Positions 49,682-58,755 are shown, numbered from the stretch's first letter. The stretch: DNA of 60,937 bases from an uncultured Bacteroidales bacterium (GCA_902792555.1 CADAZW010000006.1:1-60937), one strand, 5' to 3'. Translations and numbers: made by a program. The notes: generated by a model not told the origin, from the sequence alone.

Positions 49682-50808
49682 CAGTTGGTGATAAGCAGCG
49701 GCATGAGCAGCATAAGGATATTAAATTTCTCTTCCTGCTTTGATGGCAGGATCAGGCCTGCGCGGCTGGGGTCAGACAGCTGGATTATTACCTCTTCGGT
49801 ATTGAGGCGGCCAAGCAGGTCCATTAGGAAGTTGCCCTGGAATCCAATCTTGATAGGCATGCCCTCATACTGGCAGATAATGTGCTCTTCTGCCGATTGT
49901 GCATAGTTATTGTTCTCGGCAGTAAGGGTGAGCTTGTCTGCTTCAAACTGCATCTTTACGAGGCAGGTGGCATGGTCGGCACCCACCATAACGCGGCGCA
50001 GGGCACCGATGATACCTTCGCGGTCGAGGGTGGCTATGCGGTCGTTGTTCTGAGGTATTACCTTCTTGTAGTTGGGGTAGGCCTCGGTGATAAGGCGGCA
50101 GTGCATCACGTAATCTCCCATGTCAAAGGTGGCATTGCCCTCGGCATAGGTGCTGATCTTGATGTCGGTAAGGGCCTTGTCGACAACGGCACGTATGATG
50201 TTTACGGGCTTCTGTGGCAGGATGAAGCTGGCTGTAACGTTGTTGGTGTCGCAGGTGATGAGTGAGCGAACCAGCTTGCGGCCGTCGCTCGCTACGATGG
50301 CAAACTCGCCCGGGGTGATGTCGAAGAAGATGCCCTGCATGGCTATGCGTGCATCATCGCTGGCTGTGGCAACTACTGCATTGGCCAGGCCAAGGCTCAG
50401 AGCGCTAGCCTCTACGGGGAAGGTGCTTGTCTCGTTCTCCTGAGCCTTGAGCTGCGGGAACTCGTCAGCATTCTCTCCTTGGAATACCATGTGTCCGTTC
50501 AGATACCTTAGGTCGATCTGAAGGGTGGAAGTGTTGACGTCAAGGGTGATGGGCTGCTCGGGAATAACCTTCAGGATGTCGAGGATACGCTTGGCATTGA
50601 CGGCGAAGCTGCTGTCGCCGCCCGACTCCACAAGCTGCAGACTGCTGGTGAGGGTGATTTCCTTGTCGGTGGCGCGCATGTTGAGGGTGGAGTCCTTTAT
50701 CTCAAACAGCACGCATGAAAGGATTGGAACTGTGTTCTTTGCAAGGATGACCTTGTCTAAATTCTGCAGATGGCTGTAAAGCTCTGCGCTGTTGACTGTG
50801 TATCTCAT
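49681..50808 (-). CDS. dnaN: DNA polymerase III sliding clamp, beta subunit
   Basis: 375 residues with three clamp domains. The N-terminus MRYTVNSAELYSHLQNLDKV and C-terminal LLMPLLITN fit DnaN of Bacteroidota. The frame is open 16 codons upstream, but the ATG at 50808 starts at the family position and lies after a -7 element. First gene of a run that continues dnaQ-like, coaBC, porD, recN and the trypsin/TPR gene with gaps of at most 29 nt or overlaps. Confidence 0.96.
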   Translation of the reverse strand: MRYTVNSAELYSHLQNLDKVILAKNTVPILSCVLFEIKDSTLNMRATDKEITLTSSLQLVESGGDSSFAVNAKRILDILKVIPEQPITLDVNTSTLQIDLRYLNGHMVFQGENADEFPQLKAQENETSTFPVEASALSLGLANAVVATASDDARIAMQGIFFDITPGEFAIVASDGRKLVRSLITCDTNNVTASFILPQKPVNIIRAVVDKALTDIKISTYAEGNATFDMGDYVMHCRLITEAYPNYKKVIPQNNDRIATLDREGIIGALRRVMVGADHATCLVKMQFEADKLTLTAENNNYAQSAEEHIICQYEGMPIKIGFQGNFLMDLLGRLNTEEVIIQLSDPSRAGLILPSKQEEKFNILMLLMPLLITN

Positions 50809-50833
50809 AATATAGTTTGTTTTTTCTCTGCTA

Positions 50834-50841
50834 CAAAGGTA
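50834..50841 (-). promoter_or_regulatory. -7 element of the dnaN operon
   Basis: Reads TACCTTTG on the minus strand, full TAnnTTTG, 26 nt before the dnaN ATG. No clear -33 element. Confidence 0.5.
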
Positions 50842-50968
50842 CGCCTTTTTTTTCAAACTCCTTATATAAATAAGGAAAAATATTTTTTTGTGGTCATAAA
50901 GCCTGTTTCATCGGGGCATGAAAACTTTGTTTTGTGTCATGTTCAACAAAAAAAGTACGTTCTTTCCG

Positions 50969-50998
50969 TTGCAGTTAAGATAAAAAGTAGTATCTTCG
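50969..50998 (+). promoter_or_regulatory. promoter of the DUF3127 gene pair
   Basis: TTGC (50969-50972), 18-nt spacer, TATCTTCG (50991-50998). One change from the consensus in each element. Leader of about 27 nt. Confidence 0.55.
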
Positions 50999-51031
50999 CA
51001 GCATAAAAATTAAATAACAATTGTTTAAGGT

Positions 51032-51433
51032 ATGCAAATAGAAATAGAAGGTACTATTACCAAAGTTTTAGAGTTGCGCACGGGCACTAGCTCGCGCACG
51101 GGCAACGCCTGGCAGCGCCAGGACTATGTGATAGAGACTCCTGGGCAGTATCCCAGGCGATGCCTCTTCACCGTTGCCGACGGCAATATTGCCATGTTTA
51201 ATCTTCAGGTAGGTCAGAGGGTGCGCGTAACCCTCTCAATAGATGCCCATGAGTATCAGGATCGTTGGTACAACGATTTCCGGGCCATCAATGTTGTGTC
51301 GGCTGATGCTGCGCAGCCTGCTCAGTCGGGTCCCGCTCAGCAGGGAATGCCGCCAATAGGTGCGCCGCTGCCGCCTCCCGCTGAGCCTCAGGCCTCTGGT
51401 GATGACAATGCCCTTCCTTGGGAGAAGCAGTAA
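51032..51433 (+). CDS. DUF3127 OB-fold protein, SSB-like (paralog 1)
   Basis: 133 residues. A predicted OB-fold (about 1-92) of the Bacteroidota DUF3127 family, with SRTGNAWQRQDYVIET, YPRRCLFTV and HEYQDRWYNDFRAINV. A proline- and glutamine-rich linker (93-122) follows, ending in GDDNALPWEKQ, which looks like a worn SSB-type tail. The domain order matches single-stranded DNA-binding proteins, but DNA binding is not shown. Its paralog starts 37 nt downstream in the same operon. Confidence 0.85.
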   Translation: MQIEIEGTITKVLELRTGTSSRTGNAWQRQDYVIETPGQYPRRCLFTVADGNIAMFNLQVGQRVRVTLSIDAHEYQDRWYNDFRAINVVSADAAQPAQSGPAQQGMPPIGAPLPPPAEPQASGDDNALPWEKQ

Positions 51434-51470
51434 AATTCCATATTCCTAAACTACTAATCAAAATACAGAT

Positions 51471-51920
51471 ATGCCAACTATTCAAGGAAAAATAATCAGG
51501 ACATTCGAGCCGCGCTCTGGTCAGAATGATCGTGGCTCATGGATGGCGCAGGACTTCCTGCTTGAATCCTATGATCAGCCATACCCCCGTCGTTGCCTCT
51601 TCTCTGTGTGGGGTGCCGACCGTTTGCAGCAGTTTAATATCAAGGAAGGTGATGACCTTGCCGTGGATGTAGACCTTGACGCTCGCGAGTTCAACGGCCG
51701 TTATTACAACTCTGTTCGTGCATGGCGTGTGGTTCGTATCACTCCTCCTCAGCCGCAGACTGACGTGGCTGCCGGTGGGCAGATGGGTATCGGCCAGCCT
51801 CTGCCACCATCTGCACCTGTGGCCGGTGCGGCTCTTGCTGCTTCTGCGGCTGTTGTTGCCGTGCCTCCTCCAACAGATTCGTTGATGGCAGGCGATGAAA
51901 CAGAAGACTGTCCTTTCTGA
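51471..51920 (+). CDS. DUF3127 OB-fold protein, SSB-like (paralog 2)
   Basis: 149 residues. The same fold as the preceding gene (RGSWMAQDFLLES, YPRRCLFSVWG, REFNGRYYNSVRAWRV). A long alanine/proline-rich linker is followed by an acidic tip ending GDETEDCPF. The acidic residues and final Pro-Phe match the SSB C-terminal peptide that docks repair and replication partners. A strong terminator follows. Confidence 0.85.
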   Translation: MPTIQGKIIRTFEPRSGQNDRGSWMAQDFLLESYDQPYPRRCLFSVWGADRLQQFNIKEGDDLAVDVDLDAREFNGRYYNSVRAWRVVRITPPQPQTDVAAGGQMGIGQPLPPSAPVAGAALAASAAVVAVPPPTDSLMAGDETEDCPF

Positions 51921-51958
51921 TATTGTTGAGAGAAAAGGCGAAGAAGATATTTCTGACA

Positions 51959-52007
51959 ATAATCCCCGACTGGCAGGAAATGCGAGTCGGGGATTATCGT
52001 CTTTTTT
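51959..52007. terminator. terminator after the DUF3127 pair, overlapping the metY stop
   Basis: Perfect 13-bp stem ATAATCCCCGACT/AGTCGGGGATTAT (51959-51971, 51985-51997) with a 13-nt loop, then CGTC and six T residues. The 3' arm covers the stop codon of the convergent gene at 51994, so the two genes share this structure. Confidence 0.85.
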
Positions 52008-53289
52008 GTTTAGCACATGGCAGTGCCTGACGTATGTCGGCTAGTATGTCGTCGACGTCCTCCAATCCTACGCTTAGGCGGATGAGGTCGGGGGCAATGC
52101 CGGCTTCGCGCAGTTGCTCATCGCTAAGCTGGCGGTGGGTGTGGCTTGCGGGGTGGAGCACACATGTCTTGGCATCGGCTACATGTGTAACGATGCTGAT
52201 CAGCTTGAGCGAATCCATGAAGCGGATGGCCTCCTCACGGCTTCCCTTGAGGCCGAAGGCTATTACGCCGCATCCGCCGTGGGGCAGATATTTCTGTGCC
52301 AGCGGATAGTATTTGTTGTCGGGCAGTCCGGCGAAATTGATCCATCCCACGCGGAGGTCATCGTGAAGAAACTCGGCAATGCGCTGGGCATTCTCACAGT
52401 GGCGCTGCATTCTTACGTGGAGAGACTCGAGTCCCATGTTCAGGAGGAAGGCATTCTGCGGGCTCTGTATGGAACCGAGGTCGCGCATCAGCTGGGCAGT
52501 GGCCTTGGTTATGTAGGCCATCTTGCCGAAGGCGGTGGCATAGGTAAGTCCGTGGTAGCTTTCGTCGGGGGTGCAGAGGCCGGGGAATTTGTCGGCATGA
52601 GCCATCCAGTCGAAGTTGCCGCTGTCCACCAGGCATCCTCCCACTGCTGTGCCATGGCCGTCCATATATTTGGTGGTGCTGTGGGTGACGATGTCGGCTC
52701 CCCATTCAAAGGGGCGGCAGTTGACGGGCGTGGCAAACGTGTTGTCCACAATGAGGGGCACGCCGTGGCTGTGTGCAATCTTGGCAAAGCGCTCAATGTC
52801 GAAAACGTTGCCGCCGGGGTTGGAGATGGTCTCTCCGAAGACGCACTTGGTGTTGGGGCGGAAGGCTGCCTCAATCTCCTCGTCGGTGGCGTCGGGATTG
52901 ACGAAAGTGCACTCTATGCCTAGCTTGGGCAGGGTTACTCCGAAGAGATTGTAGGTGCCACCGTAGATGGTGTTGGCTGAGACAATGTGGCCTCCTGCCT
53001 CGCAGATATTGAATACAGCAAAGAAGTTTGCGGCCTGACCGCTGCTGGTCAGCATGGCAGCGACACCGCCTTCCATCTGGGCAATTTTCATTGCCACGGC
53101 GTCGTTGGTCGGGTTGGCGAGGCGGGTGTAGAAATAGCCACTGTCTTTAAGGTCAAACAGGCGGGCCATTTGGTCGCTGTCGTCATATTTGAAGGTTGTA
53201 CTTTGGTAGATGGGCACTTGGCGAGGCTCGCCGTTCTTGGGTTGCCAGCCGCCTTGCACGCAGATGGTGCCGGGTTTGTTCTTTTTCAT
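51994..53289 (-). CDS. metY: O-acetylhomoserine (thiol)-lyase
   Basis: 431 residues, PLP enzyme of the Cys/Met metabolism family that forms homocysteine from O-acetylhomoserine and sulfide. PLP Lys207 is in HSTTKYMDG. YTRLANPTNDAVAMKIA, TSSGQAANFF and the long C-terminal VGLEDVDDILADIRQAL are typical of the MetY type rather than MetB/MetC. Cytoplasmic. A hairpin lies between it and the gene upstream, so it may have its own weak promoter. Confidence 0.93.
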   Translation of the reverse strand: MKKNKPGTICVQGGWQPKNGEPRQVPIYQSTTFKYDDSDQMARLFDLKDSGYFYTRLANPTNDAVAMKIAQMEGGVAAMLTSSGQAANFFAVFNICEAGGHIVSANTIYGGTYNLFGVTLPKLGIECTFVNPDATDEEIEAAFRPNTKCVFGETISNPGGNVFDIERFAKIAHSHGVPLIVDNTFATPVNCRPFEWGADIVTHSTTKYMDGHGTAVGGCLVDSGNFDWMAHADKFPGLCTPDESYHGLTYATAFGKMAYITKATAQLMRDLGSIQSPQNAFLLNMGLESLHVRMQRHCENAQRIAEFLHDDLRVGWINFAGLPDNKYYPLAQKYLPHGGCGVIAFGLKGSREEAIRFMDSLKLISIVTHVADAKTCVLHPASHTHRQLSDEQLREAGIAPDLIRLSVGLEDVDDILADIRQALPCAKQKRR

Positions 53290-53308
53290 TATCGTTGGTA
53301 TAAAATAA

Positions 53309-53345
53309 GGAGTCCCCGGAGTACTCTAGGTTCTCCGAGAGCTCC
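53309..53345 (-). terminator. hairpin between the threonine dehydrogenase and metY genes
   Basis: GGAG-TCCC-CGGAG and CTCCG-AGAG-CTCC pair with a mismatched middle. On the minus strand it is followed by TTATTTTATA. Possibly a weak terminator after the upstream minus-strand gene. Confidence 0.45.
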
Positions 53346-53365
53346 CTATATAACTGTGTCTTATC

Positions 53366-54322
53366 TTATTTGAGTATTCTTGCCGGCAGTTTCTCCAGCA
53401 TGTCGCGTGTCATGCCGTCGAGGTCATAGACAGGCTTCCAGTCCCACTCGTTGCGTGCGCAGGAGTCGTCCATGCAGTCGGGCCATGAGTCGGCGATGCT
53501 CTGCTTCAGCGGGTCAACGTCATATACCATCTCGAAATCGGGCTTGTACTTCTTGATTGAGGCATAGATAGTCTCGGGTGCAAAGCTCATCGATGCGATG
53601 TTGAAGGCGTTGCGGTGGATCAGGCGGTTGGGGTCAGCCTCCATGATGTCAATGGCTGCCTTCAAGGCGTCGGGCATATAAATCATGTCCATGAGAGTTC
53701 CCTCCTTGATGGGGCAGGTAAACTTCTCCCCGCGTACTGCGTAGTAGTAGATGTCAACGGCATAGTCGGTGGTGCCGCCGCCCGGAGGAGTTACGTTGGA
53801 TATTACGCCAGGGAATCGTACGGCCCTTGTGTCAACGCCATATTTCAGGAAGTAGTAGTCTGACAGCAGCTCAGTGGTGACCTTGGTTACACCGTACATG
53901 GTGCGTGGACGCTGGATGGTGTCCTGCGGAGTCATTACGTGGGGAGTGCTGGGGCCGAAGGAGCCTATGGAGCTCGGGGTGAAGACGGCGCATCCGTTTT
54001 CGCGCGCAACTTCAAGCACGTTCCACAGTCCGTCGATGCCAATCTTCCATGCCAATTTGGGCTTGCCCTCGGCTACTACGGAGAGCAGGGCGGCAAGGTT
54101 GTAGATGGTGTCGATGCCGTACTTCTTAACCACTGCGCCGATGGCAGGGGCGTCAGTAACATCGCATACTTCGGCGGGACCGCTTTCCAAGAGTTCGCCC
54201 TTGGGCTCTGCACCAAGGATGTAACCTGCCACTACATTCTGGCCGCCATAGATACTGCGGAGCGTCATCGTAAGCTCAGAGCCAATCTGGCCGGTGGCGC
54301 CGATAATGAGGATTTTTTTCAT
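53366..54322 (-). CDS. SDR-type L-threonine 3-dehydrogenase
   Basis: 318 residues, extended short-chain dehydrogenase. The NAD-binding motif GATGQIG (8-14), NLAALLSVVAEGKP, the SSIGSFG block and the catalytic Tyr143/Lys147 (YGVTK) are present. The signature NVTPPGGGTTDYAVDIYYYAV and LMDMIYMPDALKA match the UDP-galactose-epimerase-like threonine dehydrogenases that convert L-threonine to 2-amino-3-ketobutyrate. No glycine C-acetyltransferase gene is adjacent in the window. Confidence 0.88.
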   Translation of the reverse strand: MKKILIIGATGQIGSELTMTLRSIYGGQNVVAGYILGAEPKGELLESGPAEVCDVTDAPAIGAVVKKYGIDTIYNLAALLSVVAEGKPKLAWKIGIDGLWNVLEVARENGCAVFTPSSIGSFGPSTPHVMTPQDTIQRPRTMYGVTKVTTELLSDYYFLKYGVDTRAVRFPGVISNVTPPGGGTTDYAVDIYYYAVRGEKFTCPIKEGTLMDMIYMPDALKAAIDIMEADPNRLIHRNAFNIASMSFAPETIYASIKKYKPDFEMVYDVDPLKQSIADSWPDCMDDSCARNEWDWKPVYDLDGMTRDMLEKLPARILK

Positions 54323-54366
54323 TTTATTGTGTGTTTATAAGGTTTTGTTGTTTATCGTTGTGACTG

Positions 54367-54395
54367 CAAATGTAATGCTTTTTTACAATGAGCAA
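54367..54395 (-). promoter_or_regulatory. promoter of the threonine dehydrogenase gene
   Basis: On the minus strand: TTGC (54395-54392), 17-nt spacer, TACATTTG (54374-54367). The -7 is a full match and lies 45 nt before the ATG. Confidence 0.5.
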
Positions 54396-54442
54396 GTGAT
54401 AAGTGGTATGGAAAAATTAAAAACTGCTGTTCGTAAGCAAAT

Positions 54443-55300
54443 TTAGTAAACAATGTCTGCAGTCAGGGCGTTGTGGTCTGACAGGTATCGGCCTTCGCCA
54501 AGGGAGCCGTCGTAATTGGTGAATTTCTTTACATTGATCTGCGATGAGAGGAAGATGTAGTCAATCTTGGTGCGGTTGTCCTGTGGCAGTTGGCCGAAGC
54601 CGTGGAAAGTATAGTCAGGTCCTTTCTTTCGCTTGGCCGTTTTGTAGGCATCCTGCATGGGGAAGATGGCTGTGGCGAACTTGGCGTAGGCGGTGCTCTT
54701 GTCGTCGCTGTTCATGTCGCCGGTAACTACTACGGGTAGCTCATTGTTCATGCGGCTTAGGCGCTCCTTGATCAGTGCTGCGCCATTGGCGCGTGCCTCC
54801 TCGCTAATATGGTCGAGGTGGGTGTTGAGCACAATGATGCTCTTCATCGTGGTCTTTTCTTGCAGTATGGCCCATGTGGCAATGCGGCGGCACGCTGCGC
54901 CCCATCCATAGGAGGGCTCTGCTGGTGTGGGGGAGAGCCAGAAGGTGCCGCTGCGCAGCAGGTTGAAGCGTTCCTTGCGGTAGAAGATGGGGTTGTATTC
55001 GCCTTTCTGCTTGCCGTCGTCGCGAGCCACTCCCACGTAGCTGTAGTCGCCCATCATGCCGCATAGATCGGTGAGCTGCCTTTGCTGCACCTCCTGCATG
55101 CCGACGATGTCAGACTTGCTCTTGTTGACAAATTCGGCCACGGGCTGGTAGCGCAGCTCCCAGTTGTTGCGTCCGTCCACCCTGGTCTCGGTGCGGATGT
55201 TGAAGGTCATTATCCGTGCCGTTATGGGCTTTTGCCTCTGGGCCATGGCGGTGGCCAGGCAAGCCATGGCGGCTATGTATGTGATTAGTGTTCTTTTCAT
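54443..55300 (-). CDS. exported endonuclease/exonuclease/phosphatase-family hydrolase
   Basis: 285 residues with a signal peptide ending ATAMAQ (about 21). EEP fold motifs: MTFNIRTET, GMQEVQ (metal Glu), LNTHLDH, VVTGDMNSDD and YLSDHNALTADI (catalytic DH). The family includes phosphodiesterases and sphingomyelinase-like enzymes; the substrate cannot be told. The start overlaps the stop of the acyltransferase by 4 nt, so it is co-translated with lipid A genes and may act on a lipid or phosphate ester outside the cytoplasm. Confidence 0.87.
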   Translation of the reverse strand: MKRTLITYIAAMACLATAMAQRQKPITARIMTFNIRTETRVDGRNNWELRYQPVAEFVNKSKSDIVGMQEVQQRQLTDLCGMMGDYSYVGVARDDGKQKGEYNPIFYRKERFNLLRSGTFWLSPTPAEPSYGWGAACRRIATWAILQEKTTMKSIIVLNTHLDHISEEARANGAALIKERLSRMNNELPVVVTGDMNSDDKSTAYAKFATAIFPMQDAYKTAKRKKGPDYTFHGFGQLPQDNRTKIDYIFLSSQINVKKFTNYDGSLGEGRYLSDHNALTADIVY

Positions 55301-56193
55301 TCTACTTCATATATTTCGCCGGATTCGTTGCGTTGGCGCTTCCATCGGTTGTGGCTCCACAGCCATCGGTAGGGCTCGTGCTTGATATCGTCCTCCAGCA
55401 TCTTCATGTAGTGGCGGGTGAGCTCATGCTCTCCATACTTGCTCACGTCATCGGTGATTTTAATCATTTCGCAGTGGTAGTAGCCACGCTTAATGCGGTG
55501 GACTTTGGAGTAGTATACCGAGGCTCCCACCTTCTTGGCTATGCGCTCGGCGCCGGTGAATACTGGCGTATCCTGATGCAGGAAGTCCATCCACAGGTGG
55601 ATGTTGCCGCGCTTGGGAGCCTGGTCGGAGACGAAGCCGATGAGCTTCTTCTGCCCCGACTGCTTGAAGGCCATGATGCGGCGCAGGGCATCCTTCTTAT
55701 TGATGTTCTCGCCGCCGTAGCGTGAGCGTATGGTATAGAACAGGCGGTCCATCGTATCGCTGTGCAGCTTGGTGTAAAGCTGTGAGCAGCCTGCACCCTC
55801 GGGCAACCACCAGTTCAGCGAGGCGATGAACTCCCAGTTGCAGAAGTGGCCGAGGTAGAGGATGACAAACTGGTTCTTTTCAAACGACTTGGCTACGTTC
55901 TCCATGCCTCCAAATGTCATGCGCCTCATCATGTTTTCCTTCTTGATGCTCAGGGACTTGATGTTCTCCACGAAGTAGTCGCAGAAGAAGCGGTAGAACT
56001 TTCGCTCAATGTGCTTAATCTCCTTGAGGCTCTTCTCGGGGAAGCTGTTGACGAGGTTCTTCCTTACCACCTTGCGCCTATACCTTATTATATAATATAT
56101 AAGAGGGAACAACATGTCGGAGAAGAAATAGTGTACCCTCAGAGGCAGCAGCGAGAGGAGGTAGAATATGGAGTATAGTATTTTGTATTTCAT
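55297..56193 (-). CDS. LpxL/HtrB-like lipid A acyltransferase
   Basis: 298 residues. The N-terminal membrane anchor (about 5-38) is followed by the acyltransferase domain with the His/acid motif LGHFCNWE (H116, E121) and SDQAPKRGN. It fits the Bacteroidales LpxL/LpxM-like late acyltransferases at the inner membrane. It lies between a GT9 gene and the EEP gene in one operon. Confidence 0.9.
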   Translation of the reverse strand: MKYKILYSIFYLLSLLPLRVHYFFSDMLFPLIYYIIRYRRKVVRKNLVNSFPEKSLKEIKHIERKFYRFFCDYFVENIKSLSIKKENMMRRMTFGGMENVAKSFEKNQFVILYLGHFCNWEFIASLNWWLPEGAGCSQLYTKLHSDTMDRLFYTIRSRYGGENINKKDALRRIMAFKQSGQKKLIGFVSDQAPKRGNIHLWMDFLHQDTPVFTGAERIAKKVGASVYYSKVHRIKRGYYHCEMIKITDDVSKYGEHELTRHYMKMLEDDIKHEPYRWLWSHNRWKRQRNESGEIYEVE

Positions 56194-56250
56194 CGAGCGT
56201 CGCTTATTGGTCAGTATCTGATAGTTGTTAGCTTCCAGGTCTTTAATTCT

Positions 56251-57282
56251 CTATTTGTCAGCATGCCTTATCATCTCCTTTGCGGTGTTGATGATGTCCT
56301 GCGGCATTATGCCGCTGAGGCAGCGATAGTCGCCGTGCAGGCATTTCTTGTTGCCGAAGATGGAGCATGGGCGGCAGTCCATCTGCAGCTGCACCTGAGT
56401 GCTGCCTTCCACCTGCATTCCGCTGAAGCCTGCCAGGGGGTGGGTGGCTCCCCAAATGGAGAGGGTCTTGGTGCCTGCCAGGGCGCTGAGGTGCATGTTG
56501 GCAGAGTCCATGGTAATCATCAGGTCCATGTTGTTCATCAGGCGCAGCTCCTTGGTCAGGTTGCTCTTGCCGATGAGTGAGGTGACATTGCCGTGGGCTG
56601 CCTCCATCTGCTCGCACCATTCCCGCTCGGTGTTGCCGCTGCCGAAGAGGAAGATGCGCACTCCCTGCAGCCCTTCTATCACCTGCTCCATCAGCTCGAG
56701 CGGGTAGATCTTGCCCTCGTGGGCGGCAAAGGGGGCTATGCCCACCCAGAGGTCGCTGCCTTTGGCGCCGGTGATGTCGGCCAGGTCGGCGATGTCGGCC
56801 TTGGCATTGCCAAACATGCGGTAGGGCTTCAGTTCAATGGGAAAGCCTGCAGCCTCCAGCACCAGTGCGTAGCGCTCCGGCGAGGGGGTGAGCGGCTTCA
56901 GCACCTTGTCCTTCTGCCGGGTGAGTGCCCTGCGCTCTTTGCGCCCTTTGTCGATGACGGCCACCTTGTGCCGGGCCTTGCGGAAGAAGAAGCGTATGAC
57001 CTTGCTGCGCAGCACGTCGTGCCAATCCACCAGCACGTCATAGTCCTCCTTCAGCAGTTCGCGGCTTAGTCGGCTCAGGCCGCCCAGCCCCGTGTAGTTG
57101 TTAAGGTTGACCGTGCGCAGGCTTACGTTGGAGGGCAGTCCCTCCATCAGCAGCTTGGCCACGGGGCGGCTGAGCAGTGTGATACGGTCATTGGGATACT
57201 GGTCGGCAAACGACTTCAGCGCAGCAAGGGTCATTGCCACGTCGCCAAGGGCTGAGAATCTTATTGCCAGAATGTGTGCCAC
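56251..57282 (-). CDS. glycosyltransferase family 9 (heptosyltransferase-like)
   Basis: 343 residues. GT-B fold with LAIRFSALGDVAMTL at the start, VGIAPFAAHEGKIYPLE in the donor-binding half, and MDSANMHLSALAGTKTLSIWGATHP, the GT9 signature spread over about 25 residues. Probably adds a sugar to LPS core. First gene of the operon GT9-acyltransferase-EEP. The sugar is not decided by sequence. Confidence 0.9.
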   Translation of the reverse strand: MAHILAIRFSALGDVAMTLAALKSFADQYPNDRITLLSRPVAKLLMEGLPSNVSLRTVNLNNYTGLGGLSRLSRELLKEDYDVLVDWHDVLRSKVIRFFFRKARHKVAVIDKGRKERRALTRQKDKVLKPLTPSPERYALVLEAAGFPIELKPYRMFGNAKADIADLADITGAKGSDLWVGIAPFAAHEGKIYPLELMEQVIEGLQGVRIFLFGSGNTEREWCEQMEAAHGNVTSLIGKSNLTKELRLMNNMDLMITMDSANMHLSALAGTKTLSIWGATHPLAGFSGMQVEGSTQVQLQMDCRPCSIFGNKKCLHGDYRCLSGIMPQDIINTAKEMIRHADK

Positions 57283-57306
57283 GGCCGCAAATCACAAATT
57301 ATAGTG

Positions 57307-57314
57307 CGAAGTTA
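57307..57314 (-). promoter_or_regulatory. possible -7 element of the GT9 operon
   Basis: Reads TAACTTCG on the minus strand, one change from TAnnTTTG, 25 nt before the ATG. No clear -33. Confidence 0.35.
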
Positions 57315-57473
57315 CACATTTCTCCTAACATGGGCGAATTCCATTCTCTAAAAAGTTTATTTAGCACCTGCCAAGCCCGCTTCTCCCGCAGGGATGGCTG
57401 CCACTCATGTGCCGATGGGGTAGGGATGGCCACTCCTCTCGCTCACGGGGGCGGCTCTTAGGAGAAAAGCGGT

Positions 57474-57513
57474 GATGCCGCAGCATTCCCACCATGCGGA
57501 ATGCTGCGGCATC
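57474..57513 (-). terminator. terminator of the OmpA-family gene
   Basis: Perfect 16-bp stem GATGCCGCAGCATTCC/GGAATGCTGCGGCATC with an 8-nt loop, 31 nt after the stop. On the minus strand ACCGCTTTTCTCC follows. Confidence 0.8.
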
Positions 57514-57543
57514 GCTATTGTCCGGGCTCAGAGCCTGATGGCC

Positions 57544-58701
57544 TTACTCCATTACGGTGTATTTTCCGCTGACGATCGAGACGCGGTTCTTCACGGCCTC
57601 GTCGAAGGGCTGCACGGTGTCACCCTTGGCATCGGTCTGGATGCGGGAGGGGTCGATGCCGTACTTGCTGGTGATATACTTCTTGAGAGCTTCTGCGCGC
57701 TCCTTGGAGTACTTCATGTTGATCTTGGGATTGCCGGTCTGCACGTCGGCATAGCCGGTGATGGTCACATTAGCCTTGGGGTTCTCCTTCAGGAAGTTGG
57801 CCACGCGTTCAATCTTGCCGTACTCGGAGGGGTTGATCTTCGATGAGCGGATGCTGTAGAAGATATTTTCGTCTATGCTCTTTATTGCCGGGGTGGGCTT
57901 GGGTTCGGGCTTGGGCTCGGGCTTGGGTTCTACCACTGGGGCGGGCTCGGGCTTGGGTGCGGGAGCCGGGGTCACCACTGGCTTGGGTGCGGGGGGCACT
58001 GCCACGGGCTCAGCCTTCTTCTTGAAGCCGAACTTGTAGGCCACGCCAATCTGGGCAGTCATGCGCCAGTCGTCGCTGTTGCTCTTCTTCGAGTTGAAGC
58101 GGTCGTTGGTGTTGTTGGCATCGGCCTCCAGGTTGATGGCGAAGTGCTTGCTGATATTGGCCTCCAGCATCAGGCCGAGGCGCAGGTTGTGGGTCAGACG
58201 GTCGCTGGTCCAGCTCTCAGGGGCTTGGTCGCGGAGGCTGTATTGGTTGACAAGGCGGTTAACCTCCTTGTTGTGCCATGAGTAGTTGAGGCCCACGCCG
58301 CCCACGAAGATGAGGTTGAGGCAATGCTCCTTCTGCTTGCTGAAGAGATTGGTCAGGTTAACCAGCAGGTCGAGGTTGGCATCGTAGAAGCGGTTCTTGT
58401 ATTTCAGGTCCTTCTTGCCCTGGTCGGTGACTACATCGGGGAATACGCCCTTCGACTCGAAACCGGAGAAATGCAGTCTGCCGCCGACTACACTGTTGTA
58501 GAATCCGCCCACATAAACGGAGCCCACCGGGGTGATGAGCTTGAAGGGGCTGTAGTTGGTGAGGGTTGACGAGACGCCGCCCTGCACGCCCACAAACCAG
58601 TGTGAGCCGTCGGTGTTAGTGGCAGGTTTTTCCTGGGCATTCACTGTGGCGGCGGCAATCAGCATGGCCGCCAGGGAGATGATAAAGCTGAACTTTTTCA
58701 T
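57544..58701 (-). CDS. OmpA-family outer membrane protein
   Basis: 385 residues. Signal peptide ends TVNAQ (about 23). A beta-barrel N-terminal part (about 30-215) has strands ending in aromatic residues. A proline/lysine/glutamate-rich linker (about 220-268) follows. The C-terminal OmpA-like peptidoglycan-binding domain (about 275-385) has VTITGYADVQTG, KERAEALKKYI and the final NRVSIV. It anchors the outer membrane to the wall. Monocistronic, with a strong promoter and terminator. Confidence 0.93.
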   Translation of the reverse strand: MKKFSFIISLAAMLIAAATVNAQEKPATNTDGSHWFVGVQGGVSSTLTNYSPFKLITPVGSVYVGGFYNSVVGGRLHFSGFESKGVFPDVVTDQGKKDLKYKNRFYDANLDLLVNLTNLFSKQKEHCLNLIFVGGVGLNYSWHNKEVNRLVNQYSLRDQAPESWTSDRLTHNLRLGLMLEANISKHFAINLEADANNTNDRFNSKKSNSDDWRMTAQIGVAYKFGFKKKAEPVAVPPAPKPVVTPAPAPKPEPAPVVEPKPEPKPEPKPTPAIKSIDENIFYSIRSSKINPSEYGKIERVANFLKENPKANVTITGYADVQTGNPKINMKYSKERAEALKKYITSKYGIDPSRIQTDAKGDTVQPFDEAVKNRVSIVSGKYTVME

Positions 58702-58755
58702 TGCGTTTAAGGTTTTATGGATTTTTGTATTGTTACGTCATTTCATAATTGTTAA

